Positions 31,265-42,398 of a stretch of 64,000 bases of DNA are shown here, piece by piece. The stretch comes from Helicoverpa zea (taxonomy: Eukaryota; Arthropoda; Insecta; Lepidoptera; Noctuidae): positions 9,296,120 to 9,360,119 of the forward strand of contig NC_061455.1 in NCBI RefSeq assembly GCF_022581195.2, given 5' to 3'. Within the stretch, counting starts at the first letter, position 1. The number at the start of each line of letters is the position of its first letter. The position numbers and the translations under genes are program-made. The notes beneath the pieces were generated by a model, which saw only the letters and a list, made by a program, of their open reading frames with translations, was not told where the DNA came from and searched no databases.

Positions 31265-31456
31265 ATCTATACTAATATTATAAAGCTGAAGAGTTTGTTT
31301 GTATGTTTGAACGCGCTAATCTCAGGAACTACTGGTCCGATTTGAAAATTTCTTTCAGTGTTAGATAGCCCATTTATCGAGGAAGGCTATAGGCTACTTT
31401 ACCGGTACGGGAAGTAGTTCCCATGGGATGCGGGTGAAACCGCTGGCACAAGCTAG
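31265..31456 (+). mobile_element. Short Helitron-like repeat, copy 3
   Basis: Starts TCTATACTAATATTATAAAG and ends CACAAGCTAG followed by T, matching the copies at 23670 and 23862 with a short internal deletion. It lies inside the P-like element. Confidence 0.7.
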
Positions 31457-31666
31457 TCTAATATAACTAGAATTGCATAGTTTTTACATGTACGTATATG
31501 TTAGTCTATACGTGCGTCTTAACATGTGTGCAAATTTTATATGTATGTAAAAAATTCTATGTATGCAAATCAATCAATCATCAACATGAGTTGTGAGATT
31601 GACCTACAAAATGCAAAAAAAGTAAGATAATTTGGATTTCGCGGGCACATTTTATAATATAGTAAG

Positions 31667-32022
31667 ATGAGGGCATTAACTACTCTTTTTTCTATACTTT
31701 ATACCCCGTCTTCACCTTCCTATTTAACCTCTCACTTTCAGTATGTGTGTTCTCAGCATAACAAAAATCTCCGCTCCTCTAATAATCGTCTTCTTCACTG
31801 CCCTGCTCACCGTTCAGACATTATTCACTCTTCCTTCTTTGTGAAATCTATTCTTCTCTGGAATGAGCTACCTCTGGAGGTCAGGATGGTAAATAGTCGA
31901 CACACTTTTAAAATGAAACTGCGAAATCACATCCATGGCAAGTTGGCCGAATCATTACAGTAGTTCATTTTTCTTACCATCTTCTCCTACATTCTCCTGG
32001 ATACAGTTGTACATATATATAG

Positions 32023-32059
<37 letters not shown>

Positions 32060-32228
32060 TTATATATGCATAAATATATATTTTTATTATCTTCCACTGA
32101 TGCTCAAATTGTGTTGCACCTACCACTTCTATTTCACCACCACCCTAAGGTAGACTGGCAGAGAACGCCTAAGGCGTTAAGTCCGCCGTTGTACAATGTG
32201 CAAAAAGTATTTTAAATAAATAAATAAA
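31667..32228 (+). pseudogene. CR1-type non-LTR reverse transcriptase tail and 3' UTR
   Basis: The frame 31667-31963 encodes a C-terminal block CPAHRSDIIHSSFFVKSILL followed by WNELPLEVR and a final KLRNHI stretch. This is the usual end of CR1/L2-type proteins (S-F-x6-WN-LP). After the TAG, an AT-rich 3' UTR (AT dinucleotide run near 32025) leads to an AATAAATAAATAAAA end near 32228. The rest of the element is missing. Confidence 0.6.
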
Positions 32229-32629
32229 ATAATTATGATTACTGTAAACACTTATTATCATGAGTTTTTTTTTTTATCGATATTTGTTCGCTGATGTCGA
32301 CATCACTACCACTACGTTACGACGACTACGTTTTAGTACCACGGACATTCGCTACGTCTAACAGCGCCAAAATGGCGATTATCAAACGGGCACAAAAGCA
32401 CGTTGACAACAGCCGGTCCAGTGTGGTAAATATAGAGGTCAGTGGGCTAACCTGATGATGGAAACCATCAGAGAAGGTCGAGGGAACTCGACATTCGAAT
32501 ATGTAAACTACCTCGTGTTTGGGCTTATATTATTCGTATTGATGGGTACTTTCCACTTATGCGGATAGTGACAACTATGCTTGTCACTAAAATGCCAAAA
32601 ATAAAAAACTTTTTACAAAAAAAATTAAC

Positions 32630-32786
32630 AGACTCTCAAAAACACTGAAAAGCAAAAAACTATTCTTAGGTGCATCGGCCTAGAATTCGGTGTCTAGTGG
32701 ATGATGATATGTTTATTTCGCCACCGACTTCTAGGCCGGTGCACCTAAGAATAGTTTTTTTTTTGCTTATCAGTGTTTTTGGGAGT
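32630..32786. repeat. Inverted repeat with about 60-bp arms
   Basis: ACTATTCTTAGGTGCATCGG at about 32660 pairs with CCGGTGCACCTAAGAATAGT at about 32733. The arms extend out to the AACACTG and CAGTGTT ends. This is hairpin-element-like, without coding sequence. Confidence 0.6.
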
Positions 32787-33089
32787 CGGTTTTATTTTTT
32801 TGTGGTTTACCTACTACAATCTGCAATTCTCCGGTCTGGTCAAAAACAAGCCTTGCAAATAATTTTAACATTTTTTTATAGCTATAGTCTTTTAAATTTA
32901 CATATTGAGTATAATAATTAAAATGTATAAAAATGGCCTTAAAAAGAATAACCTAATCAAACTATCTCTAATTAAAAACATAAAGTAGGCACTGTGTAAA
33001 AATTATTAAGACCTAACAAATCTAGTATTTGGCGCTATCAACCAACCACCTCCGAACGGTTTTTTGTAGCGCTTGCAGATTGCACAATT

Positions 33090-33600
33090 CGGAGGGTTTT
33101 CCTTAGAGGAGCACTCTTGTGAGTCGCGTATCCTTCTGCTCCACAGTGGCCACAAGCAGAGGTGATGGATTTGCAAGCCCTAAGATGTATGACCATATTG
33201 CTGACACTAGAAGCACCGAGTCACAGGGGTGAAATCTCGTACCGAGCAAGACGTTCAGTTTGTGTAAAGCCTGTTCTGATTGACTAGGGCTTTCCGGATG
33301 CTGGCTGGTACTTCAACAACGTAGTTGCAGCTGGCAGCATTCCTTTTTCCTGACACCTCCGTTTCTTATTTTGCGAAGTCCACGTACGTACCTTTAGTTT
33401 CTTTTCTTCAGGGCACACAATTTTTTGGACAAAAGTTTTGGTCTCTTCACTAGTCTTGGTATGGTCACTAGGATATAGCGACTGAGCTAGTTGCATGAGG
33501 TCAAATAAGGCTTTTTGTTCCCTTCACCATGTCTGCAAAGGAAGTGCTTTCCGAATTTTTTTGATGAGAGTCTCCTGCAGTTTCTGCTTCATCTCAGTCA
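33090..33600 (-). pseudogene. Decayed gag-like ORF1 with CCHC knuckles
   Basis: On the minus strand, near 33200-33065, there are pieces of zinc knuckles: CFQCQQYGHT, CGHCGAEGY and NCAICKRYKKP, interrupted by stops and frameshifts. Upstream (33284-33496) is a basic coding stretch. This looks like the nucleic-acid-binding ORF1 of a non-LTR retroelement. Confidence 0.5.
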
Positions 33601-33681
33601 AACTAATTTAAGTATTTTATTTTATTCAGGAAACAAATAGTCACGTACAAAAAACTTACATAAGAAAACAATAAATATTAT

Positions 33682-33847
33682 TCGTGGTGGCCTAGCGGGT
33701 AAAGAACCAACCTCTCGAGTATGAGGGCGTGGGTTCGATTCCAGCTCAGGCAAGTACCAATGCAACTAAGTTTGTTTGTACTTTCTAAGTCTATCCTAGA
33801 CGCAATGGCTGATAAAAAGGTGAAGGAAAACATCTTGAGGAAATCTG
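33682..33847 (+). mobile_element. tRNA-derived SINE head (first family), truncated
   Basis: TCGTGGTGGCCTAGCGGGTA (box A region) and GGGTTCGATTCC (box B) match the head of the SINE at 19953-20335. The 3' part is cut where a MITE begins at 33848. Confidence 0.8.
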
Positions 33848-34230
33848 GGGCCCGATTCTCCTAAAGTTTAACAATGTCAAAATCGAATCGCAATATGATC
33901 GCAATAGCAGTTTTAACCATTCTGCTACTAATAAAAGACCAATCGTATCGTATTCGATTGACATTTGATTGGTGTGCGATTGGTCTGCTATTTTGGTGAT
34001 TTTGGTCTATACGGTAGTTTGCTGTACAATCATTTTGCAATCGTAAATCATTTGCAGACAAAATGATTCATTATTGAATGACAAAAAAGGATAAAAACGT
34101 TTATTTCAAAGAAAAAATAGCGGAATGCCACATACGCTTCCATCGTAATCGAGTCGGGATTGGATCTCAGTCGAATCGAGTCGAACGTGAATCGTATGAC
34201 GGTTAAGTAAAATTAGGAGAATCGGGGCCC
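33848..34230. mobile_element. MITE (GGGCCCGATTCTCC family), copy 3, inverted relative to copies 1-2
   Basis: Same terminal sequences and interior as the copies at 22772 and 25410, in reverse orientation and slightly shorter. The flanking trinucleotides (CTG and a probable CAG) do not match perfectly. Confidence 0.8.
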
Positions 34231-35200
34231 AGGAGTAGAAAAAACCTTAATTGCTTCATCTTTTGCGTGACTTTTGGGTTACTGCTGGCGGTGAAGAGCG
34301 ATGTGGCAGTCCGCCACGGTGTGGGATCCATATTTGTAGATGATCACTTTTTGTCCATTTTGTAGTAAAAACTGTATAAATATATAAAACACAACAAAAA
34401 CGAAGTCTTTAAGACTAGGTTACAATAAAAAAAAATGTTAAGAACCTAATTACGCTATTTTGAAGTTGCTTTGATGAGCACGTCTGTATTCGTCGAATAA
34501 TGCGTTATCTTATAATTCTTATAGAATTAATCGTAATTACTTATACAATCTATTTTTCTCCTTAAAAAAATAAGGTTAGGTACATTATTTGTTATTTAAT
34601 TGATAAGATGTAGGTATATGACATGTACCTACCTATGTGCCACAGTTTGATTACTTAGGTAATCCACCTATTTTAACCGACTTTTAGGCCTAGCCTGATA
34701 GGTACTATTTTCAGGCTTTGCATATTTAAAGTTACACATGAATAAGTACCTATCTACAAATGCAATCGGACAAGTGGGCCAACATCACAGGAAGGACAGG
34801 AAGACCAAGGAAACGCTGGAGAGCAGATAGACAGCTTCCAACAAGGACTGGTCATAAATAGCGACCGATAGGGAAAGATGGAAGGCTATGGGGGAGGCCT
34901 TTCCCAACCGTTGGACAACATAGGCTAAATAAAAAGAAAACATGTATAAGTGCGTTTGCGTTCTTCCGAGATGCGGGCATTGCCTCATAGTCAGGATCTA
35001 ATGATGGTAACCCAAAAACTCCGGGACGGCACCTTGGATTTGTAGACACACTAGGCACGCACAAAAACTCGTGTTACTGACGACTACAAACCCATGAAGA
35101 TTTAGAGCTGATTTAATGATAGAGAATAAGAGCCACGACAAAAGTATACCTGCGCGAGTGTGAAATACAGCTTAGTGTCCTCTTTGCTCTGTTGTATTGT
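34231..35200 (+). pseudogene. RTE-type retrotransposon tail and dispersed-repeat sequence
   Basis: Around 34755-34945 the plus strand encodes pieces such as DRERWKAMGEAFPNRW, preceded by a GRPRKRW-type block in another frame. The C-terminus of RTE-type proteins has a similar W-K-x-M-G-E-A pattern. Stops and frameshifts are frequent. The following text (TCTAATGATGGTAACCC) resembles the dispersed repeat at 28 kb. Confidence 0.5.
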
Positions 35201-36085
35201 ACCTACCTACATATTTGTAATTTCGTGATGGTATCATAAAGAAAATCTAAGTAAAACATCGAAACAAATTATTATCATTTATTCTTATTCAATTCAGACC
35301 TAATAAAACAACCAGATTATTAAAAATACAAAGCATTTCAAATAAACTGTCTTTTACAGTACTGTGTCTTAAATTGTACATAAATACATGCATCAAGTAT
35401 GTATTAACAATATTCTATCTCACGAATTTGTGAAGAAAGCAATCGCACCGCACGTTGGGTACTACGGTAAATCACTTCGAGTAGAACCCATTTATTTGTA
35501 TTTTGTATCATAGTAGATATGATGGCACGGTCACGGAGCGGAGTTGTCATCCTAAAGTAGCGTACCAAAATGCGGGTGTTTGGAGGACGAGGAACGTTAC
35601 TAGCTCCGACCTCATACGTCGTCTAGTGAAACCGCACTTTTTTTTTCAAGATAAAACCACTAATCAATTCAGCCGAATTTTTTTACAAGGACGTTAGTTC
35701 TAGTAAGTAAATAATCGTTTTGATTAGGTCCACCGTGCGTTACCTACATGACCTGACATGACATGGCATGACAAGGCGCCTGACCTAGCAAGATAAATTA
35801 TAAAGGACAAATATCTACTCGCCTTAGCAAACATCAACAAATTGTGGGCAAACATTCCTAAGTTTACAGAAAAATGTAGCTTAACAGTTAACTATCGCCA
35901 AAGGGTATATAAACGTTAGTTAAGCGTTTTATGTCCGAGAACAAATTAAGGAGAATCTCGCCATAATGATCTAACGGTTTGTTTTCAATTTTATGAATTT
36001 GTAGTATTCGAAACGGAAATAATTCTTTTTTAAGAACTGATCAACAATCTTACAAACATGATAGCATCACAAAAGCAAAGGTCGT
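35201..36085. other. Intergenic sequence 3' of mre11; nothing recognised
   Basis: AT-rich, with only short ORFs. It should contain the minus-strand 3' UTR of mre11; no unambiguous poly(A) signal was picked out. Confidence 0.4.
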
Positions 36086-37951
36086 TCAGTCGGAGTCGTC
36101 GATGTCAGAAGAATCCCGACGGCGAGCCTTTGACGCAAAATTCTGAATCCATGTAGCAGTTTTCTGTGCGGCCGTACGGCGCGGCGTGCGGCGCTCGGGC
36201 GCGGCGGCGGGCGGCGCGGCGGCGGCGGGCGGCGCAGCGGCCTCGGGCTCGGCGCGGCCGCGGCCCCGCGCGCGAGGCCCGCGGGCGCGGCCGCCGCGAG
36301 GGCCGCGCGCCCCGCGCCCTCTGCCGCGTACTGCTGTCTCGGCCTCGGACCGAGTCGGCTCTTCGTCGCTCGATCCTTCGATTACAATCTGCGCCGGCGC
36401 AGCAGCTTTAAGCGCCGCAAGCTGAGTCACATCGGCTGCATCGATTTCATCGCGGAGCACTCGGAGCCTGTCTGCAATAGCTTCGATATCCGTATCAGTG
36501 TTGGACTCTATCAAAGTGGTGATACAACGCCTTCTATATGCATCGAGGGCAAATCTGAGAATCTCCTCATGTTGCTTAATAGTAAAATCCCGCACAGCTT
36601 CGGTCATAAGTTGGACTGGTAGCGCAGCGAGTCGGCGCTCAGGTGGCAGAGCATCGTAGTAGGCACGCAATAACGTCTCTACATTCGTGGAGTCTGCCAC
36701 GTAGTCGGCAACATCCACCTCTTCTTCATGGCCTTGTCGCTTTTCGCGTATTTTCCGCTCGCGTTTTAAAAGTAGGATATCATTAGAGTTTGCAACCTGG
36801 CCTGTAAAGTTTTGGCCAAACCTTGCTCTATTAAATATCTGATCCTCCCTTTCATAAAAAACACTGAGTCTTATCAGTGGCATAGTTGGTTGTCTGGGGT
36901 CCCCAGATAACAGATTTTGTGCTTCCACTATTGCCTCATTGACCTTTTGCTTAAGATATTCTTGTACCTTTTCACTTTCATTGACATCCTCATCCCCAAG
37001 ATTATGTTCTGACAACACAACTGTTTTAAAAATAAAGGGTCGCACAGTTTTCAACGGCAAAGCAGTTAGAATATAATCATTTTTATGTATTTGTAGCAAT
37101 GCACAATGTTTGGGTCGAGCCTCACCAGCTGCCAATGATGTAGCCACCGTGCTGCCAGGCTGGATCACATTAAAGTGATCTGCTTCTCGATTGCCTTTCA
37201 TATCATAGAGCTCACAGTCATGTTCATGACCCCACACAATTAAATCTAGAAATGTTGGTAATTCTGCTTCCTTAATGAAGTTTCCTGCACCTCTGTCCTC
37301 AGCTCTGTTCTGATGCAACACAAGTATGTTGAACCAGTCATGTTGTTCATCTCGCAGCATTTCTACCTTTTTCTCTTGGAACAGATGAGACAAGCGCTGG
37401 TCTTTAAGATGGCTTAAACCATATAGTGCAAGTTTGCTATCACCTTTTTGTAACAGTACAGGGGAAATACGGACATGAGTATAATCTGTCCACTTGCCAA
37501 AGTAATTAACCAGCCCTCCTGTAGAAAGTAAATCAAGGCTGCTTATGCCTTCCCGTCCAACAGGATCATCATGATTACCATGAATTGACAAAATCGGATA
37601 AGACACATTCAAGTTTGGGTCTTCATAATTGACGTTTCGAGAGAAGTTAATTGTCTGGTCCGACAGCAACTCGATACTTACAGGCTTATCGCCTAAGCAA
37701 TACTTGCGTACGATTTCCATGCACTTATAGATGCAATTGAGAGACGGTTTCGCATGGTGGAACAAATCACCGCCAAGCAGTATCAAATCCACATCATATT
37801 GTACCGCCAGAGACAAAGTCTCTTCAAAAGCTATAAAACTATCCTCACCCCTGACAGGATGTTCTTCTAAATAACCTAAATGAATATCTGAAGCGATGAG
37901 AATTCTTATAGTTTCGTCTTGGGACCAAACACTTGAATCATTTCCAACCAT
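36086..37951 (-). CDS. mre11: MRE11 double-strand break repair nuclease, single exon
   Basis: I start at the ATG at 37951 (MVGNDSSVWSQDE), because the longer frame begins only with GTG; this gives 621 aa. The N-terminal phosphodiesterase domain carries all five metal-site motifs: SDIHLGY (Asp22, His24), GGDLFHH (Asp62), GNHDDP (Asn126, His127), LHQNR (His213) and WGHEHDCEL (His242, His244). The capping domain and a basic coiled region (KRERKIREKRQ) follow. The C-terminus has a Gly-Arg-rich stretch (RGRGRGARGPRGG...), an Ala/Pro-rich linker and an acidic SSDIDDSD end. MRE11 forms the MRN complex with RAD50 and NBS1 in the nucleus and processes broken DNA ends. No intron interrupts the frame. 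A retrocopy is possible in principle, but no poly(A) or target duplication is evident and the frame is intact. Confidence 0.95.
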   Translation of the reverse strand: MVGNDSSVWSQDETIRILIASDIHLGYLEEHPVRGEDSFIAFEETLSLAVQYDVDLILLGGDLFHHAKPSLNCIYKCMEIVRKYCLGDKPVSIELLSDQTINFSRNVNYEDPNLNVSYPILSIHGNHDDPVGREGISSLDLLSTGGLVNYFGKWTDYTHVRISPVLLQKGDSKLALYGLSHLKDQRLSHLFQEKKVEMLRDEQHDWFNILVLHQNRAEDRGAGNFIKEAELPTFLDLIVWGHEHDCELYDMKGNREADHFNVIQPGSTVATSLAAGEARPKHCALLQIHKNDYILTALPLKTVRPFIFKTVVLSEHNLGDEDVNESEKVQEYLKQKVNEAIVEAQNLLSGDPRQPTMPLIRLSVFYEREDQIFNRARFGQNFTGQVANSNDILLLKRERKIREKRQGHEEEVDVADYVADSTNVETLLRAYYDALPPERRLAALPVQLMTEAVRDFTIKQHEEILRFALDAYRRRCITTLIESNTDTDIEAIADRLRVLRDEIDAADVTQLAALKAAAPAQIVIEGSSDEEPTRSEAETAVRGRGRGARGPRGGRARGPRARGRGRAEPEAAAPPAAAAPPAAAPERRTPRRTAAQKTATWIQNFASKARRRDSSDIDDSD

Positions 37952-38203
37952 ATTAATATTTGTTATCACGTCAGTTTTCGGTAATATTATCGTACAAACT
38001 GAACATTGAAGTTATAAATCGCTTTCAATTAGCCGCCAACTTTCTACAAAGAAATTACGCTGTTTAGTCAACTCTGTCAACCTTCCTTCTGTCAATTCAC
38101 TCAATTGTCAAGTTATATCAATGGAACGCGTTCAGAATCAAGCAGAATCTATGACAGCGTGACTCGAATATGTCGAATTGCGTAATCTTTTTATTACTTA
38201 CTA
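37952..38203 (-). promoter_or_regulatory. Likely promoter and 5' UTR region of mre11
   Basis: Non-coding sequence between the mre11 start and a Helitron-like repeat at 38204. No defined element was resolved. Confidence 0.4.
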
Positions 38204-38392
38204 GCTTCCGCCAGCGGCTTCGCCCGCGTGGTGTGTTGATAAAAAGTAGCCTATGTGTTAATCCAGGGTATCACCTATCTACATACCAAATTTCAATCAA
38301 ATCGGTCCAGCCGTTTTTGCGTGATTGAATAACAAACATACATCCATACATTCTCACAAACTTTCACATTTATAATATAAGTAGGATTTCAT
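38204..38392 (-). mobile_element. Helitron-like repeat, minus orientation
   Basis: Starts ACTAGCTTCCGCCAGCGGCT, the complement of the CTAG-T 3' end, and runs to TTATAATATAAGTAGGA. It includes the TCAATCAAATCGGTCCAG block common in lepidopteran copies. Confidence 0.65.
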
Positions 38393-38989
38393 GTTTATTT
38401 CAATTCCATAAGAAATGAAAAAACCCACGACGGTAAAAATCTTATTGAAAAATAATAAAATAACTCAAAACCCCCGACTTAACCAGTATACCATACCCCA
38501 GACTTACCATAATACATAACCGAGGAATATCCAGCGGGGCCTGCCAACCAGCTAAAGCAGTGTTTCCCAAAGTGGGCGATAACGGCCCCTTGTGGGCGCT
38601 GCAGGTCTCAAGGGGGCGGTAAGAGACCCAGAAAGAAAATAGGGGCGTTGTGTAGAGGCCTGGGGGGTGATTTGTAATTTTATTAAGACTGCGCCGAGCG
38701 AACACAGCGCGCGGAAAATAGGTATTTACTGCGGCGCGCTAGTTGTGTGCGTCGTTACGCACACAACGACAAGTTCGCTCGGTGGCCGCTTGCGTTGCAT
38801 GGCAGAAGTGAGTAAGTCAGAATTTTTAGAATTTGAGTGACTGAGTGTAACTTAGTTTTTAAATTTTGAGTATATTGAGTGAATTGAAAAGACGAATAAT
38901 GAATATTTTGACGGTTCTGTGTAGGTACATAAATCCGTGTCCCTTCGTCCAGCATACTCACCATGGAATCCTGATATTTCATGAATGTC

Positions 38990-39250
38990 AAAAAACTGTT
39001 CTGAAATAGTGCTAAATAGTGCCCAAAGGAAAAAAATAGTGCTCTTGTACTTGCGAAGATATAGCCATAGTTCGATGAGTATGCTGGACGAAGGTTTCGC
39101 CCAGCATACTCACCTCCGTCCGGAGAATCTGTATACGCTTCAAACATAATTCATACTTCAAAAAATAGTTCCCAAATAGTGCCAAACGGTGCCCAAAAAG
39201 AAAAAACAGTGCTCGAATAACTTCGGAGTTATAGGCTAGGAGGCCTCTTA
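38990..39250. repeat. Imperfect direct repeats (AATAGTGC blocks)
   Basis: Blocks of type AGTGCCCAAAG-GAAAAAAATAGTGCTC recur about 145-160 bp apart (39017, 39177), with a GAGTATGCTGG block repeated in direct and inverted form. Non-coding. Confidence 0.45.
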
Positions 39251-39649
39251 GACAACGACTTGTGAACATCAACTAATATGAATTACAAGATTGCTCAGAT
39301 TCGGTTCTATATTTCTCTCCACGTAGTTTATATATCTGTCCTATTTTACTGAATATAGAAAAAATAAAAATCATGTCAATGTCAATCGGTCGCTCCGTTT
39401 CGTAATTAAAGTAGACACAAACAAACAAATAAAAAGGCAACAGACACACTATCACATTTTGATAGTTATTAGTACTCGTAGATATCTATCATGTTTTAAC
39501 AAGTTTTTGTTAAATAACCCGAATTGTGAATTCCTGTATCAGTCGGCTGGTTCAAGTTGTACGACCAGGATGGCACGGGCAGAAGAGACAAGTCACTGAG
39601 GGTGCCATTCTAATCTGCAAAGCCTAGGTTCACTTCATTATTCAAAGGA

Positions 39650-40810
39650 CAATGCCAGGGTCTGGGCTCAAAGTTTGCCCAGCAGTGGGAGTAGTTCCAG
39701 CTGGTTCCATAGTGCACTCTGAACATGAAATCCAAATATTTTTGAAATCGGTCCCAGAGGTCCCGAGAAAAACCGGTTCAAATGTTCTCCATAGATAGTC
39801 ACTTAACAAAGCCTGAGCCATTTGCCCAGTAGTAAAAGTGGTCGAAATAGGTTCTTTACTGCACTGTTAACACGAAATCTAAATATTTTGGAAATCGGTC
39901 CAAGAGGTCCCGAGAAAAACCGGTTCTAATGTTCAACTTGAACAGTCACTTTACAAAGCCCAAGCCGTTTGCCCAGTAGTGGAAATAGTTAAAATAGGTT
40001 CCTTACTTCACTCTTAACACGGAATCCAAATATTTTTGAAATCGGTCCCAGAGGTCCCGAGAAAAACCGGTTCAAATGTTCTCCATAGATAGTCACTTAA
40101 CAAAGCCTGAGCCATTTGCCCAGTAGTGAAAGTGGTCGAAATAGGTTCTTTACTGCACTGTTAACACGAAATCCAAATATTTTTGAAATCGGTCCCTGAG
40201 GTCCTGAGAAAAACCGGTTCAAATGTTCTCCATAGATAGTCACTTAACAAAGCCTGAGCCATTTGCCCAGTAGTGAAAGTGGTCGAAATAGGTTCTTTAC
40301 TGCACTGTTAATACGAAATCCAAATATTTTGGAAATCGGTCCCAGAGGTCCCGAGAAAAACCGGTTATAACGTTAAACTTGAACAGTCACTTTATAAAGC
40401 CCAAGCCATTTGCCCAGTAGTGGGAATGGTTAGAATAGGTTCTTTACTTCACTCTTAAGACGGAATCCAAATATTTTTGAAATCGGTCCCAGAGGTCCCG
40501 AGAAGAACCGGTTCAAATGTTCTCCATAGATAGTCACTTAACAAAGCCTGAGCCATTTGCCCAGTAGTGAAAGTGGTCGAAATAGGTTCTTTACTGCACT
40601 GTTAACACGAAATCCAAATATTTTGGAAATCGGTCCCAGAGGTCCCGAAAAAAACCGGTTATAATGTTAAACTTGAACAGTCACTTTATAAAGCCCAAGC
40701 CATTTGCCCAGTAGTGGGAATGGTTAGAATAGGTTCTTTACTTCACTCTTAAGACGGACTCCAAATATTTTTGAAATCGGTCCCAGAGGTCAAGAGAAAA
40801 ACCGGTTCTC
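39650..40810. repeat. Tandem array with 147-bp period, about 8 units of two subtypes
   Basis: The anchor GCC(T/C)(G/A)AGCC starts at 39811, 39958, 40105, 40252, 40399, 40546 and 40693, exactly 147 bp apart; a weaker unit precedes at 39664. Subtype A (TTCTCCATAGATAGTCACTT) begins units 39811, 40105, 40252 and 40546. Subtype B (CTTGAACAGTCACTTT) begins 39958, 40399 and 40693. All carry AATCGGTCCCAGAGGTC and CCGGTT. Non-coding, inside the hAT-like element. Confidence 0.9.
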
Positions 40811-41039
40811 ATGTTAGCCAGCCATTGTTAGCTAGCCATTTTAAGCAGCCACAAACCTAACAACCTTCTTTTCTTGAAATAACATTCAGATAGTTAGTGG
40901 TTTCACTGTTAACAGGATAAAATAACAGAAATAGACGTTTAAAGGTAATTGTTGTTTCTCTTGCTTTTCAGTCTCTATCTACTACAATCAGTCCTAAGTT
41001 CGTGTAGCGTCATGCAATTAATATCCGTAATGGCAATGG

Positions 41040-41450
41040 AAAAATCTTATCAGGACGAATTAATTAAGCTCGAACACGAGGTAGTAAATAGTTACCGTTG
41101 AGGAATTCCCTCGTCTCACTGTCGTCTCCATCGGCAGGTCAGGTCTTAACCTCCACAGTTTTGTGGTGTCGGAGACATATACCCGAATGACAAGTTTTTA
41201 TTCGATATGTGCTTACAATTTCCGAGAGTTCCCTATTGTTTTAAGGTTTCTATCACCAGACCCTGGACCGAATAACAAAGGAACTATTTGGAAAGTAAAT
41301 CCTTTCAAACAATAAAATGATTGTTTATATCGGTTGGTAAACGACGGAGTTAATATGCACGTACTTACGTAAAAAGAATACAAACGAACTGAGTGAGAAA
41401 CTCCTCCATTTTTTGAAGTCGGTAAAAAAAATTCTCGTTCAATACCTCGT
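41040..41450 (-). repeat. Retroelement tail repeat, minus orientation
   Basis: On the minus strand it contains ACCGACTTCAAAAAATGGAG and a GAGACGACAGTGAGACGAGG block, the tail repeat type also seen near 28.0 kb. Confidence 0.45.
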
Positions 41451-41734
41451 ATTTGTCGATTAATATTATAATGCATTTCAATTAAGGTAATAAAAGTGGA
41501 ATAGTTAAGAGTTCGTAAGGATGTTTTTCGTAATATTGAATAAGAGTCAAACCAGTTTTTCTCAGGACTCCCGGGATAGATTTCGAAATATTTCGGTCTG
41601 GGACCTATTATAAGCCTATGGAACATAATACACTATGCAGTTACTGTGGGCAACTCTTGAGCCCAACTTCCATACAAAGAATAGCATTGTCCTTTAAACA
41701 AAACTACAACAGTGCATGCGCAAACAAGGCATGA

Positions 41735-42398
41735 CGTCGAGGCGGCACTGGAGGGGTGCCAGTCCGGCTGTCACCCCTCTCTTTCTCGTTTATTTATGTT
41801 TTTTCCCGGTTTACTTAAATTAATTCCTCAAAGTTATAAAAAAAAAACAGTTTTTTCAACATTTCTGGTTTATTCTGCGCCCTTTGAGTCAGTCAAAAAA
41901 TTTTGCGCTCGCTCCACTCGCGCCTCTCACTTAACAGTGACTATTTTCTAATTTCTTTAGGTATCATTGCGTCCCAAAAATCAAAAAATTTGCGCTCGCG
42001 GCTTCTTCTCTTTGCAGTGTTTTTTTTTTCCACACTTGTTGAGGTACTTTTGTGCCCCAAAACTAAACAATTTGCGCGGTTTTTTTTAACTTGTTTTGGT
42101 ACTTTACTCTTCCAAAACTCAAAAATTTCGCGCTCGCTGCGCTCGCGGCTTTTTCACTTGTGACTGGTTTTTATAAAACATGTTTGGGTTCTATTATGAT
42201 GTCCCAAAACTCAAAAATTACGGGCTCGCTTCGCTAGCGCTTCAAAAGTTTGCAGTGATCTGTCTCCGGTTTCTTTATGTTAAACCAGGCAAAAAGCACC
42301 ATGAATGACCATATTGCACCATATTTTGTCGTTTTTTTGGGGGGTGCTCAATAAGTAGTCCGCCCCGGGTGCCACCCGATGCTACGCCGCCACTGTAA
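41735..42398. mobile_element. Nested hAT-type fragment with GAGCGC motif repeats
   Basis: The right end is GCTACGCCGCCACTG at 42398, the inverse of CAGTGGCGGCGTAGC. The left end was not resolved; the start given is where GGGGTGCC-type sequence begins. Five AAATTT-GCGCTCGC...GCTCGCGGC motifs occur about 60-95 bp apart (41894-42230). They are the reverse complement of motifs in the element at 2312-5472. Confidence 0.5.

Larger units (their letters stand above)
28336..32444 (+). mobile_element. P-superfamily-like DNA transposon, 4.1 kb, 8-bp target duplication
   Basis: The ends CACTGACCTCTATATTTACC (28336) and its inverted copy (to 32444) match over about 30 bp. GGCTAACC flanks both sides (28328-28335, 32445-32452). 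A two-exon THAP remnant lies just inside the left end, on the plus strand, as in P-element transposase genes. The interior is replaced by a large palindrome (29143-31105), a Helitron-like repeat (31265) and a CR1-type fragment (31667). No transposase catalytic part is seen, so it is a dead or non-autonomous copy. Confidence 0.75.

Noticed and set aside
36166..36425. Plus-strand Arg/Ala-rich ORFs
   Set aside because: Antisense of the Gly-Arg-rich tail of mre11.
37952..37969. Six-residue N-terminal extension of MRE11
   Set aside because: It begins with GTG; the first ATG in frame is at 37951.
38755..39272. Minus-strand ORFs of 86-130 codons
   Set aside because: They follow non-coding direct repeats and show no domain.
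39650..40810. CRISPR-like array
   Set aside because: Contiguous 147-bp tandem units without spacers, in a eukaryotic transposon.
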